Shown: positions 39,074 through 53,000 of the stretch, one piece after another
Layout: each line of letters opens with the position of its first letter
How positions within the stretch are numbered: the first letter of the stretch is position 1
Origin: Neelides folsomi
Taxonomy: Eukaryota > Arthropoda > Collembola > Neelipleona > Neelidae
Direction of reading: 5' to 3'
Assembly (NCBI GenBank): GCA_034687125.1
Contig: JAQGBZ010000083.1
Location: 62,001 to 126,000, forward strand
DNA: 64,000 nt
The notes under the pieces: generated by a model
Seen by the model: the letters and a program-made list of their open reading frames with translations, nothing else
What the model was told of the DNA's origin: nothing
The model's database searches: none
Made by a program: the position numbers and the translations under genes

Positions 39074-40796
39074 TCAGAAAAGGATGAGATCCTCGTCGTC
39101 GTCTTCAATTGGAGTAGAATTTAATGACAATTTCCAATCCGGCCAATACTCGCTCTTCATATGGAAGCAAAAGTTCGTGAGGTTCTTGTGCTTTTCTGAA
39201 ATTGAAACAAACTGTTATTACGTTTGAATTGAATGGGGAGCAAGAAATGATTATCTATTATTTAGGAGAAATAGGTATATCTACTTACTAATACAATAGG
39301 TAATCTACATAATAAATACAAATTGTATTTGAACGACCTCTCATGTCTTCTTGAAATTGAGAACCCTCCATATTCCAAATGAATTGCGATAGGATAGCAA
39401 AAGCCGTGCAATCAATTTCACTCGGTTTCTCAGTTCCCAAGAAATATGTTTTATTTCCTATGAACAAAGTCATTTAATCATCACTAATTCACATATTTAA
39501 CATTTTTCTCAAGGAATTTAAACGATTTCAACAATTAGATTTAAAACAATTTGTTTCAATACCGAGAAAATTAGACAAAGCGTCAAGGTCGGCCTTCATG
39601 CTTTTGATCACTTCTTGAGGCTTCTTCTTTCCAATTCCATGAAACCATGCGGCTTGTTCCACCATGTTGCTGATTTGGTTCACGAGCTTTTTCGTTTTTG
39701 ATGAGAGGACTTGGATATCGTCCAGCTTTTCTGGTCCATCGTAGACCCAGCGGAAAAGAGCAACACCCCTTTGATTCATCGAAATAACATTCATTACTAA
39801 TTACTAATAAAATTACCAAGTGTTTGCTTTTCGGCAAATGATTAAGATGGCTAAACATGATATCATGCATTAACTCTAATTACTCTATTAACTATCAAAT
39901 TTTGTAATAATATTACAAATCTAATATGGTACATATTAGTACATGCTGTTCACCTCGTAAAATCTTGTAATAAATAATTATTATAAAAAGCAAATAAGTA
40001 GTCGAATGCTTACTCTAATTTCTTAAATGATATACATAATTTAGTTCCATTTACAATTAGTATATTTAATTTATACTTTTATCTTATACAGTTTTTAATG
40101 TACCAAAACAAATGATTTTCCAAGATATGGTTGATCGCAACAGAGAGAGCTTTCTTTCCAGCATCATAGTTATTCTCTTCGTTAATGCTGTACACTGATT
40201 TGAGGAAACTCACGCAGTTCTCAGAATCACAAATGTCCTCTGTATCAAGTGTAACCCAAGGGCTTCCCATTGACTGTGGTTCCTTCACGTTGAAATCAAC
40301 CTATATGATCATTTGAGCATTAACTCTTGACATTATACTCTATTACTTGTTTTTAAGCATTGTTTGCTAATTACGTTTAATAAATGCATATCTCACATGT
40401 TTGGGAATGATTTGATTAATTTTTTATGTTATTTCCCTATACCTTGTAGTTGATTTTGTTAACGCGCAAGAACGTTTCAAGCTTCATTGGGTATGGAGAG
40501 ATACATGGAGTTTTCTTTCCTCTTGGACATTGGTGGAGAATGAGGAGAGCTGGAGGATTTGCTCGAAGATACTCCTTACGATCATCAGACACGAGGACTG
40601 GCTCGACGTGCTTTGGAGGTTGAGCTTTCTTCTTTTTGTTTTTGACGACGAGATAGGCCAAACCGCCGGCTGCTGCCAATCCGACCAAAATCAACAAACC
40701 TTTCTTGTCAACCTTCTCTTGAATCGCTGTTATGAGATCGCTTATTGGATCGTCGTTTCCTTTTGAGGCGACATGTGCAATGCTGCCACTTGGCAT
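39074..40796 (-). CDS. FAX/FAXC-family protein 1 (short tail)
   Basis: Failed-axon-connections proteins are membrane-anchored, glutathione-transferase-like (metaxin-type) proteins; Drosophila fax acts with Abl in axon guidance, and a biochemical activity is not established. Exons 40796-40443, 40300-40104, 39768-39563, 39457-39338 and 39195-39074; 332 residues. One transmembrane segment (about residues 33-51, LLILVGLAAAGGLAYLVV) is followed by KNKKKK. Then comes the GST_N-like start LILHQCPRG...MKLETFLRV, typical of FAXC (ILHQF...KMETYLR). The GST_C-like part contains ILENHLFW, AAWFHGIGKK, and a C-terminal EIDCTAFAILSQFIWNM block like the family's STLDATVFGHLAQ. It ends soon after EYWPDW with an acidic tail. 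It is the most 3' of three tandem copies. The exon 4 donor (GTCGTT) is weak but is the only one that keeps phase with the paralogues. Confidence 0.9.
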
Positions 40797-41363
40797 GACG
40801 GCAGTCTTTTATTCCTAAGCTAAAATATTTATACTAATTTCATTATCTTCAAAATATTATTACTGTAAAATTATAATCAAAACTCTTAGTTTTGTGTTTC
40901 CACAGTTTGAATGCCTTTTTATGATGAAGCAAATAAACGAGTATTTTGAACGAGCGTGAGCTGCATGAGAGTTTTTGCTTAATATTTTTATATTCATGAT
41001 TTAACTTAATTGAAATTCACGTTACAGTTATAATCAACATTAAATTACAATATAAATAAATATAAAATACTTAAATATAGCTTCTACATTTTATTATAAT
41101 GTACATCAAGGTGAAACCTTCTAATAACTCTAATTGTATGCTTGCACAACTTGCACTTGTGAAAAGGTTATCGTAGAGAATATATTATATAAAGAGAATT
41201 AATTGTTTTTTTATTGATTTTAACATTTTGGATTTTTGGATCATTAAAGTTTAAATATTTTAAATGATTGTATTAATTAGAATTATAAGTAATAATTTAT
41301 TAGTAATTGTAAGTTGAATTGTTGTTAGATTATTATTTAATATTGAAAAATAGAAATTAGATA
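40797..41363. other. Spacer between FAX copies 1 and 2
   Basis: About 570 bases of AT-rich DNA holding the promoter of FAX copy 1 and the 3' UTR of copy 2. Nothing further is recognised. Confidence 0.5.
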
Positions 41364-43546
41364 TTATGCAGAATTTTGATTAAAGTTCGACCGAAGCCGA
41401 CGAGTTCCTTGAACTTGATGAATAATTTGTCGATTCGTTGGAAGCTGTCCGTCAATTATGTTGGTGATGCTCCCCTGGTGGTACTTTTTCAATTTCGGAT
41501 TAGAAGAGCGGTTTACCATTGGATTAGAGACATTGCCTTGCAGATCTTGAAGAAATATCGAGGGAATTTGGTGTTTTCCACCTGAAAATGCTTTTTGCTG
41601 GCTTTGATTCCCTTGCATTCCATAAGCTGTGAAAACGAAAAATATTAATTCTTTTAACTATCAGCAATATTTAATAAAATACAATTAATTGAGATTTGAT
41701 CTACATGTCTTAATTCAAAATTTTTATACTTGGGATCGGTTGAGTGAAGCTGGTATTTTCTAAGAATCCATGCCCTTGAAGTTTAGCGGCAATTTCCATT
41801 TGACGTTGTTGTTCATTATGGACGTGCTCCAATTGGTCGTTATATTTCTTTGATTGGTATTCAGCCATTAATCGATGGCTCATTCTGGAAGCGATTTTTG
41901 CCACATTCTGTTTTGCCGCCACACGTTGTTGCGTCGGAAGAACGTCATTGTTAACATGACTTCTTATAATGTTATCATTCTCGTCGATGGTTTCAATGAA
42001 CATATCTTCTTTGCCTTGAAGTTCTTCTCCGTCAGAATCGCCCCAATCCGAGAGATGAGTTTGGGGGCGTTCGAGAGGCGGAAGTGACGTAGTTGAAGTC
42101 GCCATTTCGTCAACTTCATGAACCGACATAGCAGATAATCCGGCAAAACCTCTCCAAGCAAATGAATTTGATTCGGCAAGAGACATGATTGATTCGGATT
42201 GCTTTCTCTGAAGGACATTTTCCCAATCTGGCCAAAACGTATCCTTCATTCTGTACACAAACTTCATCAAGTTCGGATATTCTAATAAACAAAGACCACA
42301 ATTAATGACTTCATTTTATTTAATAAAAATTTGAGATTGAAAACTAGAATTTATTAAGTGTTAAGAATTTAGATGATACATTACTTCTGATTTCAGACTC
42401 GAAGGGAGACCCAGGTAAATTCCATACAATTTGACTGAGCATTCCAAAAGCAATGCAATCAACAATTCCTGGTTTGCTCCCCAAGAAATAATTGTGCTTT
42501 CCTAATCAGACGATTGAAAAATAAAATAAATGAAAAGATTTCAATTTTTTAATCAAATTAAAAAGTTATTTACCAAGAGCCGAAGACAAATCAGCAAAAT
42601 CTTGGAGAATCAATTCAACAACTTGCTCTGGGTCAAGTCTTCCAATTCCATGAAACCAAGCTGCTCTGTAGATCGAATCAGCGCAATCACTATTCTTTTT
42701 TTTTTCACTTCTTTCAGTAGGTTGAACCAAATCCACAGAGTTTCCATCATCAAACACCCAACGCCAAAGAAGAATGCCCCTGAAATTGCATTACATTTTA
42801 ATTTACTATTTTTTAAAGTAAATCCCGAATTAATTTCTTAATTATTTAGCTAATTGTAATATCTGAAATTAGAAATTACCAATAAAGATGATTTTCGAGC
42901 ATGACGTTAACAAGCCGCGATGCTGTGAGACGACTTTTCGAAGCCCCCGTTTCCAAATCAACTTTGAAAATATCACAAATATGACTAATGCACTCGGAAG
43001 AATCGGAAATGTCTTTTCCATCAATTGTAAGCCAAGTTGATCGGTCTTCTGTTTCAGCGTTGAAGCTCATCTATGATAGAAATTGATTACAAAAATTATA
43101 AAGTTGAAATATTTGTAAAATAGAGTCTTGTATAAATTAATGTGTTATATTAGCCATATAAGTTTAATAATTAATAACGTTCGTACCTCATATGGAATGT
43201 TTGCAACTCGAAGAAAAGTCTCAAGTTTGAGGGCAAAAGGAGCAATGCAAGGTGTGTAGTATCCCCGAGGAATTTGATGTAAAATGACCTTTGGCCTTCC
43301 CTGACGATGGTCAATGAAGGATCCAATAGAGTCAACTCCTTCCATTCTCACGCTGTCCAAGCTCAAAGATCCAAGACTGCTCATTGTTAGACGTCTGTAA
43401 ATGCAATAGGCAACGAAGGCGGTCGCTCCTAAACCCATCAAAGCCATGACCCGGTGGAAAGATCGTTCGGAAAATGGAACCATTCCATTTTGGGCAATAC
43501 TTGACAAGTGGGGGGTGGGTCCAAGAAATCTATCCATATTAGACAT
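41364..43546 (-). CDS. FAX/FAXC-family protein 2 (long disordered tail)
   Basis: Exons 43546-43187, 43070-42880, 42779-42574, 42501-42385, 42281-41730 and 41626-41364; 562 residues. A transmembrane segment (about residues 32-50, VMALMGLGATAFVAYCIY) precedes the GST_N-like region (VILHQIPRG...LKLETFLRV) and GST_C-like blocks (MLENHLYW, AAWFHGIGR, IVDCIAFGMLSQIVWNLPG, RMKDTFWPDW). After about residue 310 comes a ~250-residue tail that the short paralogue lacks. It is acidic, Ser/Thr-rich, then Gln/Asn-rich, and likely disordered. Exon phases match its two neighbours exactly, and exon 3 is 206 nt as in both. The last exon joins in frame through an A|GTATAA donor; without it the protein would end shortly after at a TAA inside the intron. 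Confidence 0.88.
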
Positions 43547-44035
43547 CTCGTGGGTTTAACACTTGGAATTTTGATTTTAGTTTCACTTTTAAATTTTGAT
43601 TTTAATTTTGAGGAAATTGTTCAATTTATTGCCCTTCTAAATATAAAAATGAGCGTTTATAAAACAAAGTTACCATTCCGACTAAACATTAATTTAATCT
43701 TAAGGAATATCAAGAGTAAAATGTTTAAAGATTCTCAATAGCATTGAATTATTGTAATTTTAGTTAATAAATTAAGGTATGTAGTAATATAATTTAATAT
43801 TTATACAAAAAAGAATTTGTTAAATCAAGGTAGAAGGAATATTATTATTGTTAAAATTATTTATTCCTCTTGCAATTTTTTAATTTAAGATTTACAATAT
43901 TCAGTGGGTATGGGTATATTTACAGAAATATTTACATATACGAATACTCAACCAAGCTTTCCAGTTTCCGTCTATAGTATTCTTAATTAAAATACTATGA
44001 TGTTAAATATTTTTAAATACTTAAATAGAGAATAT
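43547..44035. other. Spacer between FAX copies 2 and 3
   Basis: About 490 bases of AT-rich DNA with the promoter of copy 2 and the 3' UTR of copy 3. No other feature seen. Confidence 0.5.
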
Positions 44036-46595
44036 TTATTGGGTGGCGGCTTCGTTCGGAGAAAGAAGTTCACCACTTTCGCCAACTAATCCTGTAATAA
44101 ATACAAAATGTTTAGTTAAGAAAGTAAAGATTGTTTTGATAAATATTAAATAAATCAAATGGTTATAAAACTTCATGGTCAAACCTGGAGGATTGTTCAT
44201 TTGTGATGAGACATGTTTTGGTGTAGAAATTCTGCTTATTTTAATTGCAGGAGCAACAATGACAGTCTTTGGTTGGCTCTGCAAATTGATTGGAATCTTT
44301 GATTTCAGTTGAACAATTGGAGTCAAAACTCTTGCTTCATTATTGTTTAAAATTGTCTTGGGTTGGCCCGTGACTGTCTTTAAAGTTGGTAATTTTTCAG
44401 GTTCACGAACTTCCGTTCCTTTCTTTTGAATAGTTTCTGGAACCTTTTGTTCATCTTTTTTGAATGAGCTTGACGAACTTCCCGTCTTTTCAAAAACTTG
44501 AGAAGACTTCTCAGAGAGCTTGATCAAATTTTTTGTCTGGGTTATCATTTTACGACTATTTGGGCCATTTATGATGTTTTGATTTGAGAATTCAGGGACA
44601 AGTGTTGAAGATGAACCAAAATTAGATCCAGAAAATACTTTATGGGTTGAGTCGCATTGTTGGCCGACAGACTTTTTAGTATTAACTGCAATGGTTTCAA
44701 CTTTGATAATTGGTTCTCCCTTTTTAACGACTCTTTCGGTCCAATCAGCCCAGAAACGTTTCCTCATTTTTGTACAATATGCGCTCAAGTTCTCACAATC
44801 TAACAATAAATAGAATAATAAAATTAATAAAAACTCTTTAATATTCTAAAACTCTCTTACGTATTTATAAAAATACAAATAAATTATGATTATCTAACCA
44901 TTAATTAACAATTCAAGCATAGATCTTGGTGATCCCCATTTGAGTTGAGACAAAATGGAAAAGGCCAAACAATCAAGTTCAGATGGATGTTCTCCAGAAA
45001 AATATTCACTGGAACCTATTTATATTTCATGTGATTTAAATTTATTAATTAGTAGAAACATTTAGTAAAGTGCCTATATATTTAACATTTAGATTTACAC
45101 TTAATAATAAGATAAACTCATAATTGACTTATTGTTAATAAACAAAATAAATTGAATTTTACCCAAAACATTCGAAAGGCAGACCAAATCTTTCTTAACA
45201 GTATCAAGAAGTTCTCCTTGAGTCATTTGAGTATATCCGAAAAAATTTGCAGCAGTTTGAATTAAATTCACCTCAGAAGGATAAGCATAATTTTTGAGCA
45301 TCTCATCAGAGATTTCTTTCATTTCCTTGCCCTTAAGACTTTCGAATCTCAAATACTCAGCAGCCCTTTAGAAATCAGAATTGCATATTATATGAAACCT
45401 TTAAGAATAAACATATAACACTAAAAACTACACTCAAACATATTAAAATACCAAAATAAATGTGGATCTAGTAAATGAGTTGTATTCCACATCTTCATTT
45501 TGCTCTCATCTTTCGAGATTTCTTTAACAGATGAATTTGTAAGGATAATATTTTTCATCTCTTCCTTAAAATGTTGTTTAAGGAAATTGACACAAGAATC
45601 GGCTCCGATACATTTCTCAGTAGCAAATGACATCCAAGGTCCAGTGTCGTCGCAATTGAATTCAATCTAAAGTTAAAATTCCAGTTAAAACCATATTTAG
45701 AACAAGAGTAATGAAATAAATAAAATAAAATTGAAATAAAAATGCATACTTCGAACGAAATTCCAATAATCCTGAGCATAGTTTCCAATTTCATTCCATG
45801 AACTGAAACGCACGGGATCAAATCAGTCCTTTGAAATTGATGCAATATCAATTTATGTGACCTCTTGGTTGAATTTTTTTTATTTTCCGGTATTATCATA
45901 TTTGGGGCGGAGACGTAATTTGCCGTTTGGGTAAGGTTGAGACTAATATTCGGAATGGAGGATCCCCTTGGCCAAAAGAACGTTTCTTTTTCAGTTACAG
46001 TTGGGGAAAGATTCCAAATTGAAGGCGTCTGTGACATGTTGCTTGATCGCTTCTTCACGACAAGATCAACAGGCTGCTTCTTATAACTGAAGAGATTTGA
46101 CAATTTGCATAGAAAAGTTTCATGCTCTGGGTTGTGATTTATGTTAAATTCCTCGGACAAGGTTCCGCCGTAATAACTTCTGTCTGAACTTCCTCCAGCT
46201 CCTGGAGCATTTCCATACGGATTCTCATCATCTCGACCCCAAAAGAGCCAATTGTTATTGTGGTGTGGTGGTCGGCGAATTCGTCTAGTGGTCTTCCGTA
46301 TGAAAAGGACGAAGAAGCAAACCGTCACCAGCGTCGCCACAGTTGCTGAGATAATTGAGGCGAGCAAGAAAATAGTGAACCGTTCGACTCCAACGGCGAA
46401 TTCTCCATCACTCCCAAATGCAACTTTGGTCAGCCAAATCCATTGATAGTTAAGCCAAGATAAATCAACTGTCCAATTCCATTCGTGAGTTACGACCTTG
46501 GGTGGATCGGTTTTTGTATTCCAGAATGATCCTAAAATATTTAAGGCGAATTGGTACATATCTGCCTTTAACACTTTAATTAACGTTTTTAACAT
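44036..46595 (-). CDS. FAX/FAXC-family protein 3 (extended N- and C-termini)
   Basis: Exons 46595-45750, 45666-45452, 45368-45163, 45015-44899, 44799-44185 and 44091-44036; 684 residues, the longest of the three. The N-terminus carries WTVDLSW, reminiscent of the VVDLSW near the start of vertebrate FAXC, then a transmembrane segment (about residues 73-99) and an Arg-rich stop-transfer (RKTTRRIRR). About 130 linker residues follow before KLILHQFQRT...MKLETMLRI (GST_N-like). GST_C-like blocks include LLDPHLFW, ELDCLAFSILSQLKW and MRKRFWADW. A ~230-residue Ser/Thr/Lys-rich tail follows, ending SPNEAATQ. The AAWF motif of the other two copies reads AANFFGYTQ here, so this copy is the most diverged in the core. 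Confidence 0.88.
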
Positions 46596-47373
46596 AAAAT
46601 TACAGGTTCATTTTTACCTTTGATAAAAAGAGGAATAAAACGGGAATAAAAAGGAAACTTTCGCGGTTTCTTAGAAATAAAAAATGAAAATGGCCGAATA
46701 GAATGATAATTATTTTATTGCGTAAAAATGGGCAAATAAACCAACGTTGATCTACATTTCTTCATACCCGTGAGATGACACGAATAATTTTCAACTCATT
46801 TTTGATCTGAATATAAAATTCTGCTGTATTAAGATTTGCTATCATTTACATATCTGTATATACCTAGATTTATAAACTCAACTTAGGTACAAAATAAGCA
46901 GGTAGACATTGTAATATCTACGTGAATTATAAATAGGTAGTTTATATTATAATTAACTATTTTAAGTACGACGAATTTAAATATTTAAACTTCTTATAAC
47001 CTACATCAATAGTGTTTCATATAATTATAAATTTGGAAATCTTCCATATTGGTTCAAAGTCCGTCATATTTATATATTCCTTATATAGAAAACCAGAAAT
47101 GGGTCTTCAATCAATTTAATTTAACATGGTTAAGTAGAGAATGCAATGCGGCATTGCATATTATAAATTACAATTTGTAATATTTTATAAGATTAGTTAA
47201 GGCTGTGTATTTAATGCGCAGAAGAATGGCAAAACCTTCTATAGATAAATTTTATAACATGTATCAACATCAACCCACATATCATATATGTATCATATAA
47301 TACTAATGTATTTAAAATAATACAATGTATTTTAGCTTAAATAAGGAATCCTAAAAGCACAAGATTTAAATCT
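46596..47373. other. Spacer between FAX copy 3 and SMG9
   Basis: About 780 bases of AT-rich DNA containing the promoter of FAX copy 3 and the 3' UTR of SMG9. No repeats or RNA genes recognised. Confidence 0.5.
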
Positions 47374-50063
47374 TTAAGGTAATAGTTGAACATAAGAAGA
47401 AAAGAAGCTCTGGTGATTCATTTCATCCCAAGAGCGTGCCGCAGCGTTGAACCATTCAGTCATCGTGATCTTCTGGGGGAATTTTTGTTTCCCTTCAACC
47501 TCAGGACCAAATGGAGCTCGGTTGAATCGGCTGAATTCGTTTATTTTATCCCTCAGCTCCTCGAACCTACCGTTGATAAGAGTGCCATATTATCCTCAAA
47601 GTAGAATATATCATGGGAGAGATTGGAAATGCATTTATAATGAGTATGGGAAGAGGTTGGATTGTTATGGACGGAACTACTTTCCAATTCGTTACATGTC
47701 ACATCATATTACGTGATTGGGCATACCTCGAGTACTCCATATACTGGCTACTTTTAATGTGCGGAAGGAGGAAGACAATTGGGTTGACCCTTGGTGCTTG
47801 ACCCGTAACCGTCTCAAACATCTCCTCTACTTGGCTAGGAAATTCACTATTGTCGAAGTAGGAGAGCGGAGCTTTGTTACAGACAAACAACACTTCTGGG
47901 TGTTCTCCGTCACCAAAAGCCGATTCCTGTAATATGCAAAATATGAGCTTTATAATTTTATAAATAAAATAGTGTGCAAAAATGCATACATGATACCTAA
48001 ACAAATAATATTAATTTATTATAGTAGTGTATGTGATTATGATTATGCTGATATGTATTAAAAATACAATAGTTCATAAAAATTGTTATCTTTCGCGGTA
48101 AGCCAGCAGTCAATTTGATAAGAAATGTTTATAAACAAAATCATCCATATCATTTGCTTACTATGCTCAATTTATTTATGTCGGATCAAATTGTGTTTTG
48201 ATTTCAATCTTATTGAGCCAGAGGGCCAGATTTGTTAATGCCATGTAGTTAGCAAACATTAATACCTACCTATGCAGATATTATGATTATTTTATACCAA
48301 TTTTGGTATGAGCCAAAAATATTACATCTAATGTAAACTCTTGTGTCAACGGACGAAATAATATAATGTTTATTTAAAGATACAGACACGAGGCAAAATA
48401 AAATCACTGATAAGTTTTCGTCAAACATAAACTACATATTTATACTGTAGGTAAATACATAATCCATCCTGTTATTAAAATTGTTAATAGATCGGATCCG
48501 AGAACTTACAAGAGGATGAATAATCTTTGCTGAATTGATGAGTTGGAACAAATTGGGGTCGACGAGGTTCTCGCTTACAACCAATAGCACATGGCTTACA
48601 GAAAGAGCCCACCGCATCAGTTTTAAGTTCCATGTCTGGAAAGAATCAAATCCATCTCAAACACTTCTGATAAAATGCATAGGATCATAATCTTATGCAA
48701 TATCTAGATGATTTGTAATAAAAGTAAAGTAATTGACAGAAAAATAAAGTAAATCATTGCTAACTATAAAATATAAAAAATGGTGCTTGGGTATAAATGT
48801 CTAAACTACCATTGCCGCAGTTTCAAGTGTCCCTTGAGACACAACTTCTTTGATTAACTCAACGGCTGCACTACTATTGAACACCGAAGCCATTTCAATA
48901 AAGATGACATTCTTTGAATTCATGTAGATTGAGCACATTTTGGTCTCGTCTGGTCTTCTTACTGGAAAAATGGTTCGCGTCCCAAAGCTGTCTCCTTCCT
49001 CATCACTCAAAAATGAGAGCAAAGTTGATTTTCCTACGCGAATAAATAGAAGCATTATTAAATCGAACAATAGCAGAGAGGAGCCCACATAATGCCTAGT
49101 TTTTATTAGATGAATATGTAGGCTCTTTTCTCCAATGTGAATAAACTGATCGAGGACAAAGTTAGTGAAAAGGAGATGAATAAAAAATGAAGATTTCCAA
49201 CCCGATTGAGGCATCCCGATGGCCGTGATTACAAAAAAGTCAGGGTTATTTCCAGCCGCAGTCAAAAACTCAAAATTGGATTCACTCCGGAACTTGAAAT
49301 TGTTATCAATAATGGGAATTGCATGGCCTTCCGGAAACTTGTACGGAGGTCTAAGTTGACCAATGGTTGATACTGGACCAACAGTACGTCCTTTCTAAAA
49401 AGCCAAGGGGAAAAAATCAATGTCATTAATCATTTGCTTGTCTATGGCTATGAATGAACTCATTTAATGACATCTCTTCTATATCCATCTGTACACATGT
49501 TCATATAGTCCAAAATTATATTTTCTTATCACGTAGACCAGAACAAGTGGATTAAAAATTAAATAAATTTAACCAGTCCTACAACACATCCGTATTAACC
49601 CCTTGCTTGATAATCGTGAGATCAAATGATATTAACAAATGACATATGGAGACTATGAACGTGAGCACATGCAGCACATGTAAGACTAATCCTATTTGAC
49701 AAATCACGACTTATCTCAAATAAATTAATGAAGCGACATGGGAAAGAAAAAAACGCTCACGGTGGCTTCCGGAGTAGGAGTGGGAGTCTCCGCTTGAGAA
49801 CCCACGGCTGTTCCACTGCTCCTTAGATCCTGGGTGCTGTCAGATTTCTTTTGACCGGAAATTGAGCGCTGAAGGATAGACATTGACTTTTGAGTTTCGC
49901 TTTGAGAACTCGGGGATTCATCGGGCGGGTTGGAAGGTTTTGACCCAGATGTTGAAGTAGTTGGAGTGTTTGTAGGACGTTTTAAAATCATCATACGAGA
50001 AGGTCCAGGATCGTCTTTTTTTTCTTCGCGACCTTCCTTCGAACGTTCTTCTCGTCTACGCAT
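47374..50063 (-). CDS. Smg9: SMG9, nonsense-mediated mRNA decay factor
   Basis: SMG9 pairs with SMG8 and regulates the SMG1 kinase that phosphorylates UPF1 in nonsense-mediated decay. Exons 50063-49761, 49394-49202, 49033-48810, 48635-48510, 47926-47727 and 47566-47374; 412 residues (human 520). Residues 1-100 are charged and Ser/Thr/Pro-rich, including ILKRP, then a G-like domain. The P-loop GMPQSGKST is split by an intron after the first base of the Gly codon (residue 166). Strand blocks NVIFIEMASV, SVSHVLLVVSENLVD and PEVLFVCNKAP follow the order of the family. The C-terminus TEWFNAAARSWD matches the conserved EKNWFHYAARIWD end. An upstream coding exon cannot be excluded: an AG lies shortly before the chosen ATG. 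Compared with human the middle is compact. Confidence 0.88.
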
Positions 50064-53000
50064 TTTGCAAGCTCCCTTTGACTTTTCCTATTAGAACCAA
50101 TTTAGAAAATAATAATATACGGGGTTAGTTAAGTAGTAGTTATATTGGAATGATATCAAAAACTACATAGTTAAGGAGTAGGCGGAGGGAAGAAAAAGCT
50201 AAGGAATAAAAACCATATTGGCCTTGTGATCTTCTGTATGTACATAAATTAGTATTTGGGCAGTACACATGTATCCAACTCCCTTCTCGAGCAAATAAGT
50301 ACATTAAAATATTTTTAGCCAATTCCACGTAGGAGACACACTACAGAGGATTTCCTTTTAATGTTTTTCGCACACATGAGTAAATCTTTTAACACAGCTT
50401 CCTCGCAAAACGATTACATTTTCAGTTGAGATCATCTCTCAATTTACGAAAATTTGAGAATATGAGGTTAAAAAGTAGTCAAAATTCGGTAGAACAAGTA
50501 TAAAAAATGTGGAGTAGCTGATAGGATCATTTATGCGGTTTTATGCGAATCAAGTTCGCATTTCGTGCAGCGAAAATCCTTCAAAATTCAAATCTCTTAA
50601 TGATAAGGATCGAAATTGGGTCTATCATAAAGCAAGACGCCAGTGTGGGTCTTTCTAGCCTTAAGTGAGTACATGCGAAGTAAAAGTATGAGAACAAATT
50701 ATATATGAAAGTATATGCATTAAATTGTAATAATGTCAAATATAAAACCAGAAATTGAATATCGTACGTACTTAATAGAAATATGGGTGTGAGCCTCATT
50801 GACTCTCCGTGTGTGAAACTGTGAGAAAAAAGTGTGCCTTCATTAAATATCTCATTGGGGAAATAAATCATGACAGTTGAGCAGTTAAAGCTCATATATG
50901 AAGAGAGGGAAATTAAAATTAACTTCTTTTGTCGGAGGTGATGGTGTAGAAAAAATATATTTATATACATAAATATATAGTCAAGGGGCGTGTCATCATC
51001 AAGAGGAATGATTAGGATGAGATGGAAAAGAAATAGCCTTGCAGACCGTTCAGTTCACCACCGCCGTCTTTGAAAGATTGGACCACTCGAACTTACACGA
51101 ACCACTTCCTATACAAATCAATGAGCGAGGCCTTCGGGGTGCTCGTAAACGAGGGAAAATGACGGCGACCTCCTCTTATTATTATTATTACTTAGGTATT
51201 TTACTCCTCCGCCCCCACATTTGCATCTCTGAGGAATGAAAGGGGAGGGAAGGGAGGAAACGGGGGTAATGAGATGATTTGATGGATTCTCTCGTCCTTT
51301 CTGCATCTTCATCATTTGCTCCATTTACACCCCACCTTCACCATTGACCATCATCTTTGAATGGGCAAATCCGAAAACACACGGTTCTGCTCTCTTGCAC
51401 CTCCCATTTGAGACAAAGAGAGTCAAGGGAAAAGAAGAACTAAACTCACTCACGTCAATCCCTCACACAATTAGAATAAAAGAATCATTTTCTCCAATGT
51501 TTTGTATGTTGAACAATAATGGTAAACGATCGTTTGAAAAATCCGTGTGAGGGGAAGTTGCACGGAGTCTCAGCCTCCAAAACCATCACACAATTCTCCT
51601 TTTCACCCAATCTCATTTGTTCAAAAGGACAACACTTGGCTCATCCTCACTCCAGTTCCTTTCCCTCTAATTATCCTACAATTGAATTCTTAAAAGAATT
51701 TATTCAAAGCCAACAATACCAACTTACTATCATATAAGAGAGTACTACAACTACAACTATTTGTATAGTGTCATAAGGAAATCTCTTAATTACTTTCATT
51801 TAACCATTTACAACTCTTCCTTTCACACGTTTCATTTTCATCCATATATTTTTGTTAATTTAAAATTCAAGGTAATTTATCACAAGTTTCACTTAAAACT
51901 CTTTTCAAACTTGAGATTATTAGTGTCAAATCCACTGTGAGTTTTCTGGTCAAAGAGCAATTTTCCTTTTTAAATCACAATGAATCAACTAAAAGCTCTT
52001 TCAAGCTGAAATTCTTGAAAGTTTACTTTAAATATAAATTAGATTTTGGCTATTATATGGTCAATAAATTTTTGAGAGATTTTGCGTATTTGGTGATGGT
52101 TGTAATGAATCACAGATGAGTCAAAGATCCCTGTCAATTTCGAAACATGGACACGAATGAATTTATGAAGTATGAGCAAGTGAGCATAATAATACCTTCA
52201 TAATTTGTATGGAGTCTGTCTGACTTTGGGCTCATTTTACTTATACATCTCATGAGATCAGAACTAGAGAATATGTAATAGCACACAAATACATACTTAC
52301 TCATAGGCTTAAATACGTCAATTATATTTTCTATTATAATTTCGATGTGTGCATTCTAACGCCCTATTATTTGAAGTTAGCACAAGTACACACCTTCACA
52401 CTTTATATGTTACATACGTCTGACTCGTTAACACAAGCGAAGTCTAACAAACTACACAATGTAAAGAATGTGGGTGTGTGGGCTAGGGCGAAAATAATTC
52501 GCTTTGATTCTACCAATTTGTTTTTAGTGCATCCAACAATTATAAATATATCCATTTATTGTTAGTTATTAAAAGTCTATCTTGTCTCATATCTGTATTA
52601 ACAATGTCTAATAAGTTTGTCTAAACTTCTAAACCGGAAAGTCGATAGACTGTCTAGGAATATTAGCTATACTATTTGTATACTGGGTATATTGCACATG
52701 AACACTGTAGATTCAGTATAACAGGCTTAATAGGTATAGGTAAGAGCACTTCATATTCGCCAAAGTCGGTTGCAAAATATGAATGATATTTACCAATCAT
52801 TAAACAAATTCCTCTCATGCTATGCTGCCCCTCTTTCTTTATCGCTACATCATTGAGAATTTATTTGTCACTCTGTCAATAACGCCTGGAGTTATTAAAA
52901 GAAGGGGAAACTTCCTCAGGATAAAAAGAATGGAGATGTGGTGAAGAAGCCAACAATGTAATGTTGAACATCACCTTCGGACGTCACACACGAGATGACT

